Part shown: piece by piece, positions 25,501 through 33,884 of the stretch
Position numbering within the stretch: the stretch's first letter is position 1
How the letters are laid out: each line of letters begins with the position of its first letter
Source: Anaerolineae bacterium
Lineage (GTDB): Bacteria > Chloroflexota > Anaerolineae > Aggregatilineales > Phototrophicaceae
Direction of reading: 5' to 3'
NCBI GenBank assembly: GCA_019912965.1
Contig: JAIOHM010000145.1
Coordinates: 1 to 45,515, forward strand
Length of the DNA: 45,515 nucleotides
Made by a program: the position numbers and the translations under genes
Notes under the pieces: generated by a model
What the model saw: only the letters and a program-made list of their open reading frames with translations
What the model was told of the DNA's origin: nothing
Database searches by the model: none

Positions 25501-26460
25501 GCCAACCCCTATTTCATCGTACAATACGCGGGCGGACAACCAGCACAAATCTGGCGTGCAGAGCCACCTATTGAAGTCGCCTACACATTTTCGGGCGACA
25601 TTGATCCAAGTATCACATTCTTGAACCGCCAACATTTTATCGTGCGTTACGCTGATGGTTCGCCGAGCGAGCTTTGGAAAACGGACCCACTGGAACCCAT
25701 TGCTACTTTTAATGGTAGTGTGCTTAATCTTGATCTTGATCTCGCCCTCGATCAGGAAGTGTTCATTGCTGACTACATTAACAATACCATCTCAGAAATC
25801 TGGTCAGTGGCTGAAGGCAGACGATTAGCACAACTCAATGGGAATATCGAGGAATCTACCGCTATTGTTGGGGATGTCTATTTTGTGGCGCGCTACGAAG
25901 GCACCGAACCCGCCGAGATATGGTCTGCAGTAGATGGGGCACGAATCGCAACCTTGGGCGCGCAACAAGAACGCGTAAATGATGTAATTCCAATCAAAGG
26001 TGGTACATATCTGATTGCTATCTATGACAATGTGCCAGGCGAAATCTGGCAAGTTGATGTAAACCGTGTCAATCTGCTCATAACGCTTCCAGATGTTGTG
26101 TCTCGTGCATTTCTAATCGAAAATGGCGATTATGTATTAATCGATTTTGCCAATGGGCCTGCACAGCTATGGCAGCTCAACACTGGTAAACCAATCGCGA
26201 CTTTGACTGAAGATGTCCTGCGCACAAGCTACAATACCGAAACCAAACGGCTCAACTATGTGAGCGCAAACAATCAGGTCTATAGCGTTGATTTCAGTAT
26301 TTTCATAACACTCAATGACGAAACCTCAAGCCTATCGGATGCTGAATTGGTGTCTGTAAGTTGTGAAAAACTTGCGGAATTAGCACCAATATCTGAAGCT
26401 GCTCTGTCATCATATCTAGCAGGGCTAGCCCCCTCAGCCTGTAGCACAACCTCCCAGTAA
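22564..26460 (+). CDS. Membrane STAND ATPase: TIR-like N-terminus, nSTAND1 core, one membrane helix, propeller-like repeats
   Basis: 1298 residues. Residues 1-105 resemble a short, degenerate TIR-like domain (start MRIFINFVADDNAHKLL; VNLILLTPQSIQAELW). LNPYKGLNSY at 108 opens an nSTAND1-type ATPase with Walker A GTSGSGKTS (149-157) and Walker B VVIFDAFEN (229-237, Asp233). A helical region to about 545 precedes a single membrane helix (about 549-570). An alanine/glutamine-rich helical stretch (about 580-715) leads to some 12 repeats of about 40 residues (760-1256) with a shared pattern like FIVRYADGSPSELWKTD, reminiscent of WD40 blades but divergent. The expected topology is ATPase inside and propeller outside. 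STAND proteins switch on by oligomerising after ligand sensing, so an envelope-spanning sensor is inferred. TATAAA at 22543-22548, with TTGAAA 19 bases upstream, is a weak promoter candidate. The ribosome site is weak (AGGG). Confidence 0.9.
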   Translation: MRIFINFVADDNAHKLLKDLQDTGLAITLRDQDVRDVNLILLTPQSIQAELWEHLIQSDLINVPIKIAPCTVPDSLAADIIDLSENYDSGYQQLLTRLQSTLREKKLNPYKGLNSYTTIDGHLLFGRIAFTQQLLNHIAENGQVIALTGTSGSGKTSIVKSALIPALQASEQNWIPIYIRLENSPIQQLARHLQQLAPHTDGVFSRLETNPDSLTHLIDEITSSDERIVVIFDAFENVFTRFSLSDRIYFLDMLYRAISNNTKGALVVLVLRDDFQKRLLEYPKWAEILQSNQFRVPQLNDSEITEIIEGPARVIGLAYEQNLPQRIVKEIRHGNERNLLPRLSFTLTRLFETGALNEANYQAVGGVREAFEKYVEAFFESLTSMRQLITQRILVWLVDILDSGEAVARTLPRDRFVFTWAKKEEINEVIDQLIQAELLYEWLDIDTNTVFITLTHEVIPLTWKRYAAWLENDAISLRYASALERMAEDWIARGYTDEALIRGVTLDEARLWVQDPDHLPSPLLQDYVDMSLQLRKSIETKQEHQTKIRRRALAIMGALLGLFAIIIIGGGVFSVQTVNDRDRLSTLQANTTSQYATVIANNATVEADRNSIGTRQAETQNLAATLDAEYAAASTAQSIAQAAAAAAVATADALRSEQSDNATAVAKSIELQATAQSAIDLAAIIQVQAQATAIEAEQQLRRYLANNLVKDVNMLLNTDPQLALRLAAEGGAIAFAEGGDTTNGLAGEALRNALQANASLNLGDGVTNSWFLGNQFAVIDFADKADELWHINPPQFLAALTGPVNQIIPVAGGQVFVVDYDDDTPDELWRTEDGQPALQLEGEVAPAFDPAQDINIPNLVQLDNTTFFVLKYENDQPSDLWETATLNRIISLDGDYQEVVPLADGYFFVAYTDLELQGDIRETISGQIVQKADEVITEPYNNSIFVLRKDGEFDEIWRTNPFARVTEIIGRATSVTDIQANPYFIVQYAGGQPAQIWRAEPPIEVAYTFSGDIDPSITFLNRQHFIVRYADGSPSELWKTDPLEPIATFNGSVLNLDLDLALDQEVFIADYINNTISEIWSVAEGRRLAQLNGNIEESTAIVGDVYFVARYEGTEPAEIWSAVDGARIATLGAQQERVNDVIPIKGGTYLIAIYDNVPGEIWQVDVNRVNLLITLPDVVSRAFLIENGDYVLIDFANGPAQLWQLNTGKPIATLTEDVLRTSYNTETKRLNYVSANNQVYSVDFSIFITLNDETSSLSDAELVSVSCEKLAELAPISEAALSSYLAGLAPSACSTTSQ

Positions 26461-26478
26461 CTCACCTGGAATGTTTAG

Positions 26479-26508
26479 TTGGTCGCAAGGTAGGGTTTTT
26501 AGTTTAAT
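26479..26508 (+). promoter_or_regulatory. Candidate promoter of the polysaccharide cluster
   Basis: TTGGTC at 26479-26484 and TTTAAT at 26503-26508 are separated by 18 bases, in the 79-base gap between the STAND gene and the first glycan gene. The -10 matches five of six consensus positions and the -35 only three. It is the only candidate in the gap. Confidence 0.33.
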
Positions 26509-26539
26509 AACATAAATCACAGTAACAAATTCAAATGTA

Positions 26540-27952
26540 ATGCAGCCAATGTCGATCATCTGGCAAAAGGTTACCCGACAAATGCAGACTCAATGGCAAT
26601 ATGCTAACCAAGATACAACTCATGACAATCCTGATTTAATGACTGGTTCGGCAATTTATGAGCGAGTCAAACGTATCATTGATTTTGGGCTTGCATTGAC
26701 CTTTCTGGTGATTTTCTCGCCAATCCTGCTGGCTATTGGCATCGCAATCAAGCTGGAAACAAAAGGTGTAGTGATCGTAAGTGAACCTCGTGTTGGGCGG
26801 CGAACATCAAATGGACACAGACGCTTAAGTGAGCGGGTAGAAGTGTTTCAGATGTATCGATTCCGCACCACACATGAACTCGACGCACACATCCTCCGAT
26901 TTACAGACAGACGGATTACCCGTGTGGGCAAGTTTTTACAAAAGACCAGCATGGACGAACTGCCTGAATTAATCAATGTACTTAAAGGGGACATGGCCTT
27001 GATTGGGCCGCGCCCCATTTCTACTCGTGCCCTAGAACGAGAAATCGTCCCGGAGTATGAAGTTCGTTTTGACACGAAGCCTGGCATTACAGGATTATGG
27101 CAAGTTACCCGCAAGCACATTGGCACCATTGAAGAAATGGCCGCCACCGACATCAGCTATGTATATAACCGTTCAGCGTGGTTGGATATTAAAATTCTAC
27201 TTCTATCCCCCCGGGCCATCATTTGGCGCAGCAGCGCCCAACACTGGCTGGATCGATCAGTCCTAAAAGTTCGGGAAAACATCTTTTACAACATAATTAA
27301 ACGGATTATGGATTTGCTGATAGCCACAACAGCTCTGATCATTCTAGCACCAATACTGGTGTTAATTGCCCTTTTAATCAGGCTCGATTCCTCTGGTCCA
27401 GTTTTATTCACACAGATGAGAGTAGGTAAGCGGGTACTGCTTGTTTCCCAAACAGGGCCACTGCTCCTAACAACCAACTTCAAGATCTATAAATTTAGAA
27501 CCATGCACGATGACCAGAATCAGAATGATGCAATGCACCAGAAATGGGTTCAGGATTGGGTTGAGGGAAAACTTAACAAAATCAACAATGAACAGGAAAT
27601 TATTAAACCCAAAGCAGATCCCCGTGTAACCCGCATTGGTAGAATTTTAAGAGCAACAAGCCTGGATGAACTTCCACAGTTAATAAATGTGGTTAAAGGT
27701 GATATGAGTCTGGTTGGACCAAGGCCAGTACCAGTATATGAGGTTGAAGCCTATGAAGATCGCCACTATGCTCGGCTAGATGCTATGCCCGGCATGACAG
27801 GTTGGTGGCAGATTAAATTACGCGGACGCGGCACATTAGATCAGATGGTCGAACTTGATCTGGAATATCTGAAACGCCGTTCGATTTGGTCAGACATCAA
27901 AATCATGTTCCTCACAGTTCCTGCAGTTATTACAGGACGTGGGGCAAAATAA
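26540..27952 (+). CDS. Tandem fusion of two polyprenyl-phosphate sugar (priming) transferases
   Basis: 470 residues carrying two complete copies of the bacterial sugar transferase domain (WcaJ/PglC catalytic type). Copy 1 spans about 38-232 and copy 2 about 250-470. Each starts with IK/VK, R and I followed by a hydrophobic membrane segment. Each has an FRT motif (FRTTHE, FRTMHD), the catalytic Asp-Glu pair in DELP (139-140 and 376-377), [12 protein letters not shown] or [12 protein letters not shown], and a PGxTGxWQ motif. Single-domain relatives transfer a sugar phosphate to undecaprenyl phosphate to begin glycan assembly. Two apparently active domains in one chain suggest either dimerisation by fusion or two different priming sugars. 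No clear ribosome site is visible; ATG at codon 4 is an alternative. Confidence 0.9.
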   Translation: MQPMSIIWQKVTRQMQTQWQYANQDTTHDNPDLMTGSAIYERVKRIIDFGLALTFLVIFSPILLAIGIAIKLETKGVVIVSEPRVGRRTSNGHRRLSERVEVFQMYRFRTTHELDAHILRFTDRRITRVGKFLQKTSMDELPELINVLKGDMALIGPRPISTRALEREIVPEYEVRFDTKPGITGLWQVTRKHIGTIEEMAATDISYVYNRSAWLDIKILLLSPRAIIWRSSAQHWLDRSVLKVRENIFYNIIKRIMDLLIATTALIILAPILVLIALLIRLDSSGPVLFTQMRVGKRVLLVSQTGPLLLTTNFKIYKFRTMHDDQNQNDAMHQKWVQDWVEGKLNKINNEQEIIKPKADPRVTRIGRILRATSLDELPQLINVVKGDMSLVGPRPVPVYEVEAYEDRHYARLDAMPGMTGWWQIKLRGRGTLDQMVELDLEYLKRRSIWSDIKIMFLTVPAVITGRGAK

Positions 27953-27954
27953 TC

Positions 27955-29475
27955 ATGCAAACTGTATCCCATTCGGAGCAAAAACTTCCAAACCTACCTC
28001 CCTCTGAATTAGTTACCCCACCCTCAACCGCCACATTAAGTCGCCAGAATATCATCTACATGGTGGTAATCAGCATAATCCTCATCGCTGCTGCTCTTCG
28101 TTTCCTCAACTTGGGGAAAACCAACTTCTGGTATGATGAGATGGCTGCTCTTCGTTATGCCTCAAACCTATCAACCTTTGACGTTCACCCACCGCTCTAC
28201 TACGCGACCTTAAATGTTCTACTCAAATTTAATCAATCAGAATTTATCCTGCGATTACCGTCAGCTATTGCTGGGGTAGTAAGTGTGCTTTTCATCTATT
28301 TGATTGGGAGACAATTATCAGGTCTCAAGATAACAATTCTGACAATGTTGTTAGCCAGCATATCTCCCCTACTTATCTGGCATTCACAGGAAGCCAGAAT
28401 GTATAGTCAGGCACTTATGTTCGTGCTAATGACGGTATATTTTTACATTCTTATATTGAAAAACGGCTCGCGGTTCGCTTGGTTAGGATATGCTGTCGCT
28501 GCAGTGCTGGCAGTCTATAGTCATCTGTACTCAGGGCTAATTCCAATTACACTCTCAATCCACTTACTTCTATTCCGACGAGATTTATTATCCCGCTGGA
28601 TCATCGCACAAGCAATTCTTCTGGTGGCTTACACGCCCTGGTTGATTATCCTGGCAAGCTTGCCTGCCAAGCAAATTGGCACAGTTCGACCAGTAAGCAT
28701 CCTTCACATATTCTATAATTATTATGCCTTCACAACAGGATACTCACTCGGCCCTACGATAAATGAACTGCGTGCTCACCATATTTCAGTCCTAATTCCA
28801 TATCTAGCGCTCATCCTACCCCTAGCGATCACAACCTCAATTCTAGTGATCGCGGGTATCTATCACCAATGGCGACAAAATCGTGAAAAAGCAATGCTTA
28901 TCATTCTGTGGGCAACCGTACCTGTATTTATTGCTGTGTTTATCCCGTTACTTCGTCAGAGCATGATTTTCAATGTTCGCTATGTTTTGGTTTCGCTCCC
29001 TGCCTATCTGTGGTTACTTGCCAGTGGGATCGAAAAATTGGGTCGGCGCATTGGTACGGTTGCCCTCATAGTCATCATTACTTATAGTGGCATCTCGTTG
29101 TATAATCACTACTTCAACTCCCGTTACGCCAAAGAAGATGTGCGTAGCGCAGCCAACTATGTGACCCAAGAAATACAACCAGACGATCACATTCTGGTAA
29201 TTACCGTCGGGAGTCTATTTAATTGGTATTTTCACTCCGACAATCCAATTGTGACCAGTTCCCAGCCTCAACCAGCCATCGAATTGGTCACAAATGCCGC
29301 TCGTAATACCAACACCCTATGGCTTGTGGAAGCTCGCGCTTGGCAAACTGACCCAAATGGCGAAATCAAATCCTACCTTAACGACAATTATCAGGTGCTT
29401 GAAGAACGAAATTTCTCAGGTGTTCAGATTTACAAGTATTGTATAACACACTGCGTGCCTAAACCGGGCAGTTAA
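27955..29475 (+). CDS. GT39/ArnT-like membrane glycosyltransferase
   Basis: 506 residues from ATG 27955, two bases after the preceding stop. It has about 10-12 membrane helices. The first extracytoplasmic loop has the family hallmark NFWYDEMAALRYAS with the Asp-Glu pair, then FDVHPPLYY, typical of C-type enzymes that use a polyprenyl-linked sugar (mannosyltransferase/ArnT/GT39 group). A short C-terminal soluble part follows. In this cluster it probably adds a sugar outside the membrane to a glycan, lipid or protein; the acceptor cannot be told. Confidence 0.88.
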   Translation: MQTVSHSEQKLPNLPPSELVTPPSTATLSRQNIIYMVVISIILIAAALRFLNLGKTNFWYDEMAALRYASNLSTFDVHPPLYYATLNVLLKFNQSEFILRLPSAIAGVVSVLFIYLIGRQLSGLKITILTMLLASISPLLIWHSQEARMYSQALMFVLMTVYFYILILKNGSRFAWLGYAVAAVLAVYSHLYSGLIPITLSIHLLLFRRDLLSRWIIAQAILLVAYTPWLIILASLPAKQIGTVRPVSILHIFYNYYAFTTGYSLGPTINELRAHHISVLIPYLALILPLAITTSILVIAGIYHQWRQNREKAMLIILWATVPVFIAVFIPLLRQSMIFNVRYVLVSLPAYLWLLASGIEKLGRRIGTVALIVIITYSGISLYNHYFNSRYAKEDVRSAANYVTQEIQPDDHILVITVGSLFNWYFHSDNPIVTSSQPQPAIELVTNAARNTNTLWLVEARAWQTDPNGEIKSYLNDNYQVLEERNFSGVQIYKYCITHCVPKPGS

Positions 29476-29487
29476 TGGGAGATTGTA

Positions 29488-31005
29488 GTGGAACTCCGAG
29501 ATTTTATTGATACTCTATGGCGGCGCAAATGGATAATCGTTGCAACTATTATCGTCGCCGTCAGTGTTGCGGGAGTAGGCAGTTTTCTGGTTACACCCAT
29601 TTATACAGCTTCGGCATTAATTCGTGTATCTGCCGCTCCTAATCCACTTATAGAACGTGCCGATGTTCAATATGTTGTTCGGATTATGAACACCTACACC
29701 ATTATGGCACGCAGTTGGCCGCTTCTGGAATCCGTTATTAATGAGCTTAATCTAGATGTTCGGCCAGCTCAATTAAGCGGCACCGTCGAGGTTCAAGTTC
29801 TTGAAGAAACTGAGTTAATTCGCATCACTGTCACCAATACAAACCCCACAGAAGCAGCAAATATCGCAAATGCACTGGCGAATGGCCTGATCGCCCAAAC
29901 CAATGCATCGGTTACAGAACAAGGCGCATCTGAAGCAGTTCGGGCACAGATGGATCAAGTTCAGCAAGAATTAACCGACTTGCAAAATGAATACAACCAG
30001 TTGCTGATTGAAGATCCAGGAAACACTACTCGAATTGCAGAGATAAGTCGAGAGTCGGTCATCAAACAGCAAACCTACGAAACACTCTTGGCTCAATACG
30101 ACCAGACCCGTTTGCTTGAAACAATGCGAATCAATGCAATTACGCTCATCGAACCGGCAACCGCTCCCAATTCCCCCTCTAGCCCACGCCGCAATCTGAA
30201 TATCCTTTTAGGAGGCGTTCTTGGACTGATGGGTGGGGTTGGGCTTGTCCTCTTGTTGAATAATCTCGACAAACGGGTGTATACCCCATCACAGATACAG
30301 TCCATAGTGCGATTGCCCATCCTCGCCGAAATTTACAAATCCCGCCATTCTGAGTTAAGTTTGCTCAATATGCCCCCTATCCAGAGAGAGGCCTACCGTC
30401 GGTTACGAGTGAACATCTTCTCACTCCAAAAGGACATGTCTCTCAAAACCATTCTTGTCACCAGCGGGGAGACAGATGAGGGTAAATCGACAATCGTTTC
30501 TAATCTGGCTATGTCCATTGCTCAGCTTGGTTTAAGAGTGTTAATCGTTGACTGCGATCTTCGCCGACCAACACAACACAAAATATTTAACCTTCCAAAT
30601 GAAATTGGCTTAAGTACAGTTTTGGAAAAGAAAGTCAGCCTGACCGAAGCAATCCAATCCACCAATGTTCAGAATTTGAAAGTGCTTACTAGTGGCCTAT
30701 TGCCAGATGATCCCACTGCCCTGCTCACATCTTCCTACATGAAAAATGTACTGCAGGAACTTGGGCCAAAGTTCGATATTGTGCTGTTGGATGCTCCGGC
30801 ACTAATGCCCGTTATCGATTCAGCCGTTTTGGCACCATTAGCGGATGGCGTATTACAGATTGTTCGCTGTGGACAATCACGCAGCGATACAATTGCTAAC
30901 ACACTCGCACAAATTGCTGAAGTTCAAGCCCATCCGATAGGACTCGTGCTTAATGACACGCCAAGACGGATGTCTAACTACTACACATCTCCACAGGTCG
31001 GATAA
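29488..31005 (+). CDS. Chain-length regulator fused to BY-kinase (Wzz/Wzc-like)
   Basis: 505 residues, GTG start with GGGAG upstream. A Wzz-type part comes first: membrane helix at about 15-38, an extracytoplasmic segment with coiled coil around 150-200, then a proline-containing approach and a second helix at about 236-256. The cytoplasmic tyrosine-kinase domain has Walker A SGETDEGKST (K333), Walker A' VDCDLRRP (D355, D357) and Walker B VLLDAP (D435). The tyrosine-rich tail is reduced to a YY pair near the C-terminus (SNYYTS). Such proteins set polymer length and control Wzx/Wzy export. Kinase and adaptor are fused, as in proteobacterial Wzc, although no outer-membrane partner is encoded here. 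Confidence 0.93.
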   Translation: MELRDFIDTLWRRKWIIVATIIVAVSVAGVGSFLVTPIYTASALIRVSAAPNPLIERADVQYVVRIMNTYTIMARSWPLLESVINELNLDVRPAQLSGTVEVQVLEETELIRITVTNTNPTEAANIANALANGLIAQTNASVTEQGASEAVRAQMDQVQQELTDLQNEYNQLLIEDPGNTTRIAEISRESVIKQQTYETLLAQYDQTRLLETMRINAITLIEPATAPNSPSSPRRNLNILLGGVLGLMGGVGLVLLLNNLDKRVYTPSQIQSIVRLPILAEIYKSRHSELSLLNMPPIQREAYRRLRVNIFSLQKDMSLKTILVTSGETDEGKSTIVSNLAMSIAQLGLRVLIVDCDLRRPTQHKIFNLPNEIGLSTVLEKKVSLTEAIQSTNVQNLKVLTSGLLPDDPTALLTSSYMKNVLQELGPKFDIVLLDAPALMPVIDSAVLAPLADGVLQIVRCGQSRSDTIANTLAQIAEVQAHPIGLVLNDTPRRMSNYYTSPQVG

Positions 31006-31034
31006 ATATCCATTTTAAAAGATTGGGCACATCA

Positions 31035-32546
31035 ATGACCTGGTTGTTGAAAAAAACCCAACTGGGACAGTATTTTCTGGCTTCGCTCCTCGGCTTGGGG
31101 ATTGGGGGAGTCGTCATTATCCTGGCAGGGCAAGGCCTCTCAATCAAGCTATTCGCCCTGGTAGTCGGTGGTATGGCAGGGTTAATTATTGTCCTCATCA
31201 CAAAGGACATCAAACGACTGCTTATCATTGTCATCTTTGTCGACTCCATATCTGGTCTGGATTTTCACCTCACCTGTAGCAAGCAGTATTTGTTATCGAG
31301 TTGCGGCCCAAATATTTCGATCACATTTTTGGCTCTGGCTGGTTTGTACGCATTGTGGATGATTGATTTACGCCGCAATCAGACAAAACAGACGCAAAAA
31401 AATCTCAAGCTGGATGTGATTGGTTCGTTAGCAGTCTGTTTTCTAGGCGCTATAGTTCTTTCAATAATTGGCGCAAAACGCCCTGACCTCGCAATTTTCC
31501 AGTTATGGAATTATACGGTTATATTCCTGTTATTTTTCTATCTGGTCAATTACATTAAAGATAAAGGGTCGCTCCTATTTATCATTTACGTAATGTTATT
31601 TAGCACTATCATTCAGTTAGTACTAATGGAGATGCAGGGATTCGGTCTTATTTCAAGCGCATCATCCTCAACAGGCGATTATGCTCGGCGCGTCAGTGGT
31701 ACTTTGTACAGCCCTAATGCCGCAGGTAGCCATCTTTCACAAATGCTGGCAATGATGATAACCTGCCTGTTGATACCCATGCATCGATGGCATAAGTGGT
31801 CACTCGCAGTTATAACACTCCTCACAGTACATAATCTCATAGGCACCGAATCGCGAGGGGCGTGGACAGCCGCTTTAATTAGTATTGCAATCATCGGTGT
31901 TATCGGCTTATGGAAACGATGGATTGATGTAAAGTCAGTGGTGATTACGCTGTTAGTTGGAACCGTTCTATTTACTCTCTTTTCCGGTTCAATTACCGAC
32001 AGACTAACCGAGGATGACAAAGGATCCGCTGAAGCCCGCGCGCCATTAGCTGAAATTGCATTCAACATGATCCGAGCAAATCCCATTACAGGAATTGGAA
32101 TCAACAATTTCGGCGTTGTTCTTCATGATTATGTTGAACCGGAACAATATGGAGCATGGCTACACATTGTGCATAATGGGTGGCTGCTTGTCTGGTCAGA
32201 AACTGGCACAGTCGGTTTTGCGCTTTATGTCGCCTTCCGTGTCATACTCGCTTGGCAGGCCTTCAAAATTATCCTAAGTGGAGATAAACTCTACAGTCCA
32301 ATTGCACTTGGTATTCTAGCAAGTATGGCCGGGGCAGGATTCCATATGCTTGGGGAGATTTTTAATGGTCGAACATTAATCCAACTCTTGTGGATTCAAG
32401 CAGCCATCTTATCTTCAATTAGCTGGCTACAAAAACAGGAAGCAAAAGCACCCAACATCTTGCAAATAGTGACAAATTTCTCATCAAAACAATTAAAATC
32501 CGTACATCCTTTCCTAACTGATAGCAAGCATCAACCCGGAGCATAG
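31035..32546 (+). CDS. O-antigen ligase/polymerase family membrane protein (Wzy-like)
   Basis: About 503 residues from ATG 31035; a TTG 12 bases upstream shares the frame, and neither has a clear ribosome site. It has 10-12 membrane helices and a large loop following NAAGSHLSQMLAM. The Wzy_C-type signature region contains LIGTESRGAWTAA and, later, NPITGIGINNFG with a nearby HIVHNGW. Such proteins polymerise or ligate repeat units on the outer face of the membrane. It sits between the chain-length kinase and the flippase, the expected position for the polymerase. Confidence 0.88.
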   Translation: MTWLLKKTQLGQYFLASLLGLGIGGVVIILAGQGLSIKLFALVVGGMAGLIIVLITKDIKRLLIIVIFVDSISGLDFHLTCSKQYLLSSCGPNISITFLALAGLYALWMIDLRRNQTKQTQKNLKLDVIGSLAVCFLGAIVLSIIGAKRPDLAIFQLWNYTVIFLLFFYLVNYIKDKGSLLFIIYVMLFSTIIQLVLMEMQGFGLISSASSSTGDYARRVSGTLYSPNAAGSHLSQMLAMMITCLLIPMHRWHKWSLAVITLLTVHNLIGTESRGAWTAALISIAIIGVIGLWKRWIDVKSVVITLLVGTVLFTLFSGSITDRLTEDDKGSAEARAPLAEIAFNMIRANPITGIGINNFGVVLHDYVEPEQYGAWLHIVHNGWLLVWSETGTVGFALYVAFRVILAWQAFKIILSGDKLYSPIALGILASMAGAGFHMLGEIFNGRTLIQLLWIQAAILSSISWLQKQEAKAPNILQIVTNFSSKQLKSVHPFLTDSKHQPGA

Positions 32547-32549
32547 TGG

Positions 32550-33854
32550 ATGAAACGTCGGTTAGTCGGCAATTCGCTCATAATTCTCATCAATCGGGTT
32601 GTTCAAAGTGTTACAACGTTCGCGCTCACACTTGGAATAGCACGAATTCTAGGCCCATTCGAACTCGGTCAATACATGCTGGCTGTTGCCTATTATTTCC
32701 TGTTCATGGCTATTGGCTCACAAGGACTAAAGGTTTTGTTTGTGCGAGAACTTTCGCGCGACATCCAGCAGGCACCTAAATATCTGGGCAATGGAACATG
32801 GTTACAGTTAGCCTTTTGTGCGTTCTGTTATGCTGCGTTAGTCATCATTGTTTGGGTGCTACCTTACACTGAGGATACAGCACAAGTTTGCTACATTCTG
32901 GGATTAGCAATTATCCCGTTTTCACTATCGAATGTAACTGAAACCATATTCCAAACTTTCAACAAATTGCATTTGATGGCAATCTCTACAGTACCCATCT
33001 ACATTGTGCGCGTTACACTTAGTGTTGTGCTCATGAAATTGGGATATGGAATCGTCGTCATTGCTTGGATACAGGTTGTATCAGAAGTTATTATCCTCAT
33101 TCTGCAATGGCTCTTTATTCTACGGTTCCTCAAACCCCAATGGCGGATTGACTGGAGCTTTCTAAAAACCACCTTTTTAATGTCCCGGTCTTTTATCGTA
33201 ATTGAAGGGGTAACAGTTCTTCAAACCCGTTTACAGGCTGTGCTGCTTTCACTGTTGGCTGGCGAGGTAATTGTGGGTTTATATGGCGCAATTACCCAAA
33301 TTATGCAGCCATTTCAAATCATTAACCACAGCATCATTGTTTCCGTTTTTCCTACAATGTCCAAATCAGTGGTATTGGGAATGGAACAACAAAAGAAACT
33401 TACTCAACGAGTACTGGAAGCCCTCCTCCTTTTCGCGCTTCCCACTATTGTAATTATCTTCTTTTTGGGCGAACAGCTTCTCATATTTTTATACCGTGAC
33501 CCGGAATTTGCTCTTGGGGCGGATGCTCTCAAAATTACTGCCGTAGCGCTGATTTCGGTGGCAGTATATCGCCCGCTTGGATATTTGCTGGTTGCCAACA
33601 GACTCGAACACATCAACATGCGTGAAGTTATCATCACGACAATCCTGGGATTGGCAATCGCGGTGCCGCTTATAGGACGGTTTCAACTATTAGGTGCTGC
33701 TCTAGTGTATGTCATTATGCAACTGAGTTCTTTTATTCAATATGTGTATGCAGTTTATAGTGAGCTATTTAAAGTCAACGTTTGGGCTACAGTACGCCGC
33801 CCATTACTGCTTAGTGGTCTGACAGCAGTAGTATTGCTCATTTTTGTTCGATAA
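32550..33854 (+). CDS. Oligosaccharide flippase (Wzx, MOP superfamily)
   Basis: 434 residues with about 12 membrane helices. The N-terminus NSLIILINRVVQSVTTF, followed by ARILGPFELGQYM, is typical of polysaccharide flippases that carry lipid-linked repeat units across the membrane. The start lies three bases after the polymerase stop, so translation is coupled. The protein completes the core Wzx/Wzy/Wzz set. Confidence 0.9.
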   Translation: MKRRLVGNSLIILINRVVQSVTTFALTLGIARILGPFELGQYMLAVAYYFLFMAIGSQGLKVLFVRELSRDIQQAPKYLGNGTWLQLAFCAFCYAALVIIVWVLPYTEDTAQVCYILGLAIIPFSLSNVTETIFQTFNKLHLMAISTVPIYIVRVTLSVVLMKLGYGIVVIAWIQVVSEVIILILQWLFILRFLKPQWRIDWSFLKTTFLMSRSFIVIEGVTVLQTRLQAVLLSLLAGEVIVGLYGAITQIMQPFQIINHSIIVSVFPTMSKSVVLGMEQQKKLTQRVLEALLLFALPTIVIIFFLGEQLLIFLYRDPEFALGADALKITAVALISVAVYRPLGYLLVANRLEHINMREVIITTILGLAIAVPLIGRFQLLGAALVYVIMQLSSFIQYVYAVYSELFKVNVWATVRRPLLLSGLTAVVLLIFVR

Positions 33855-33884
33855 ATCCGGCTTCAGTAAAGGGGGTAAAGCTCT

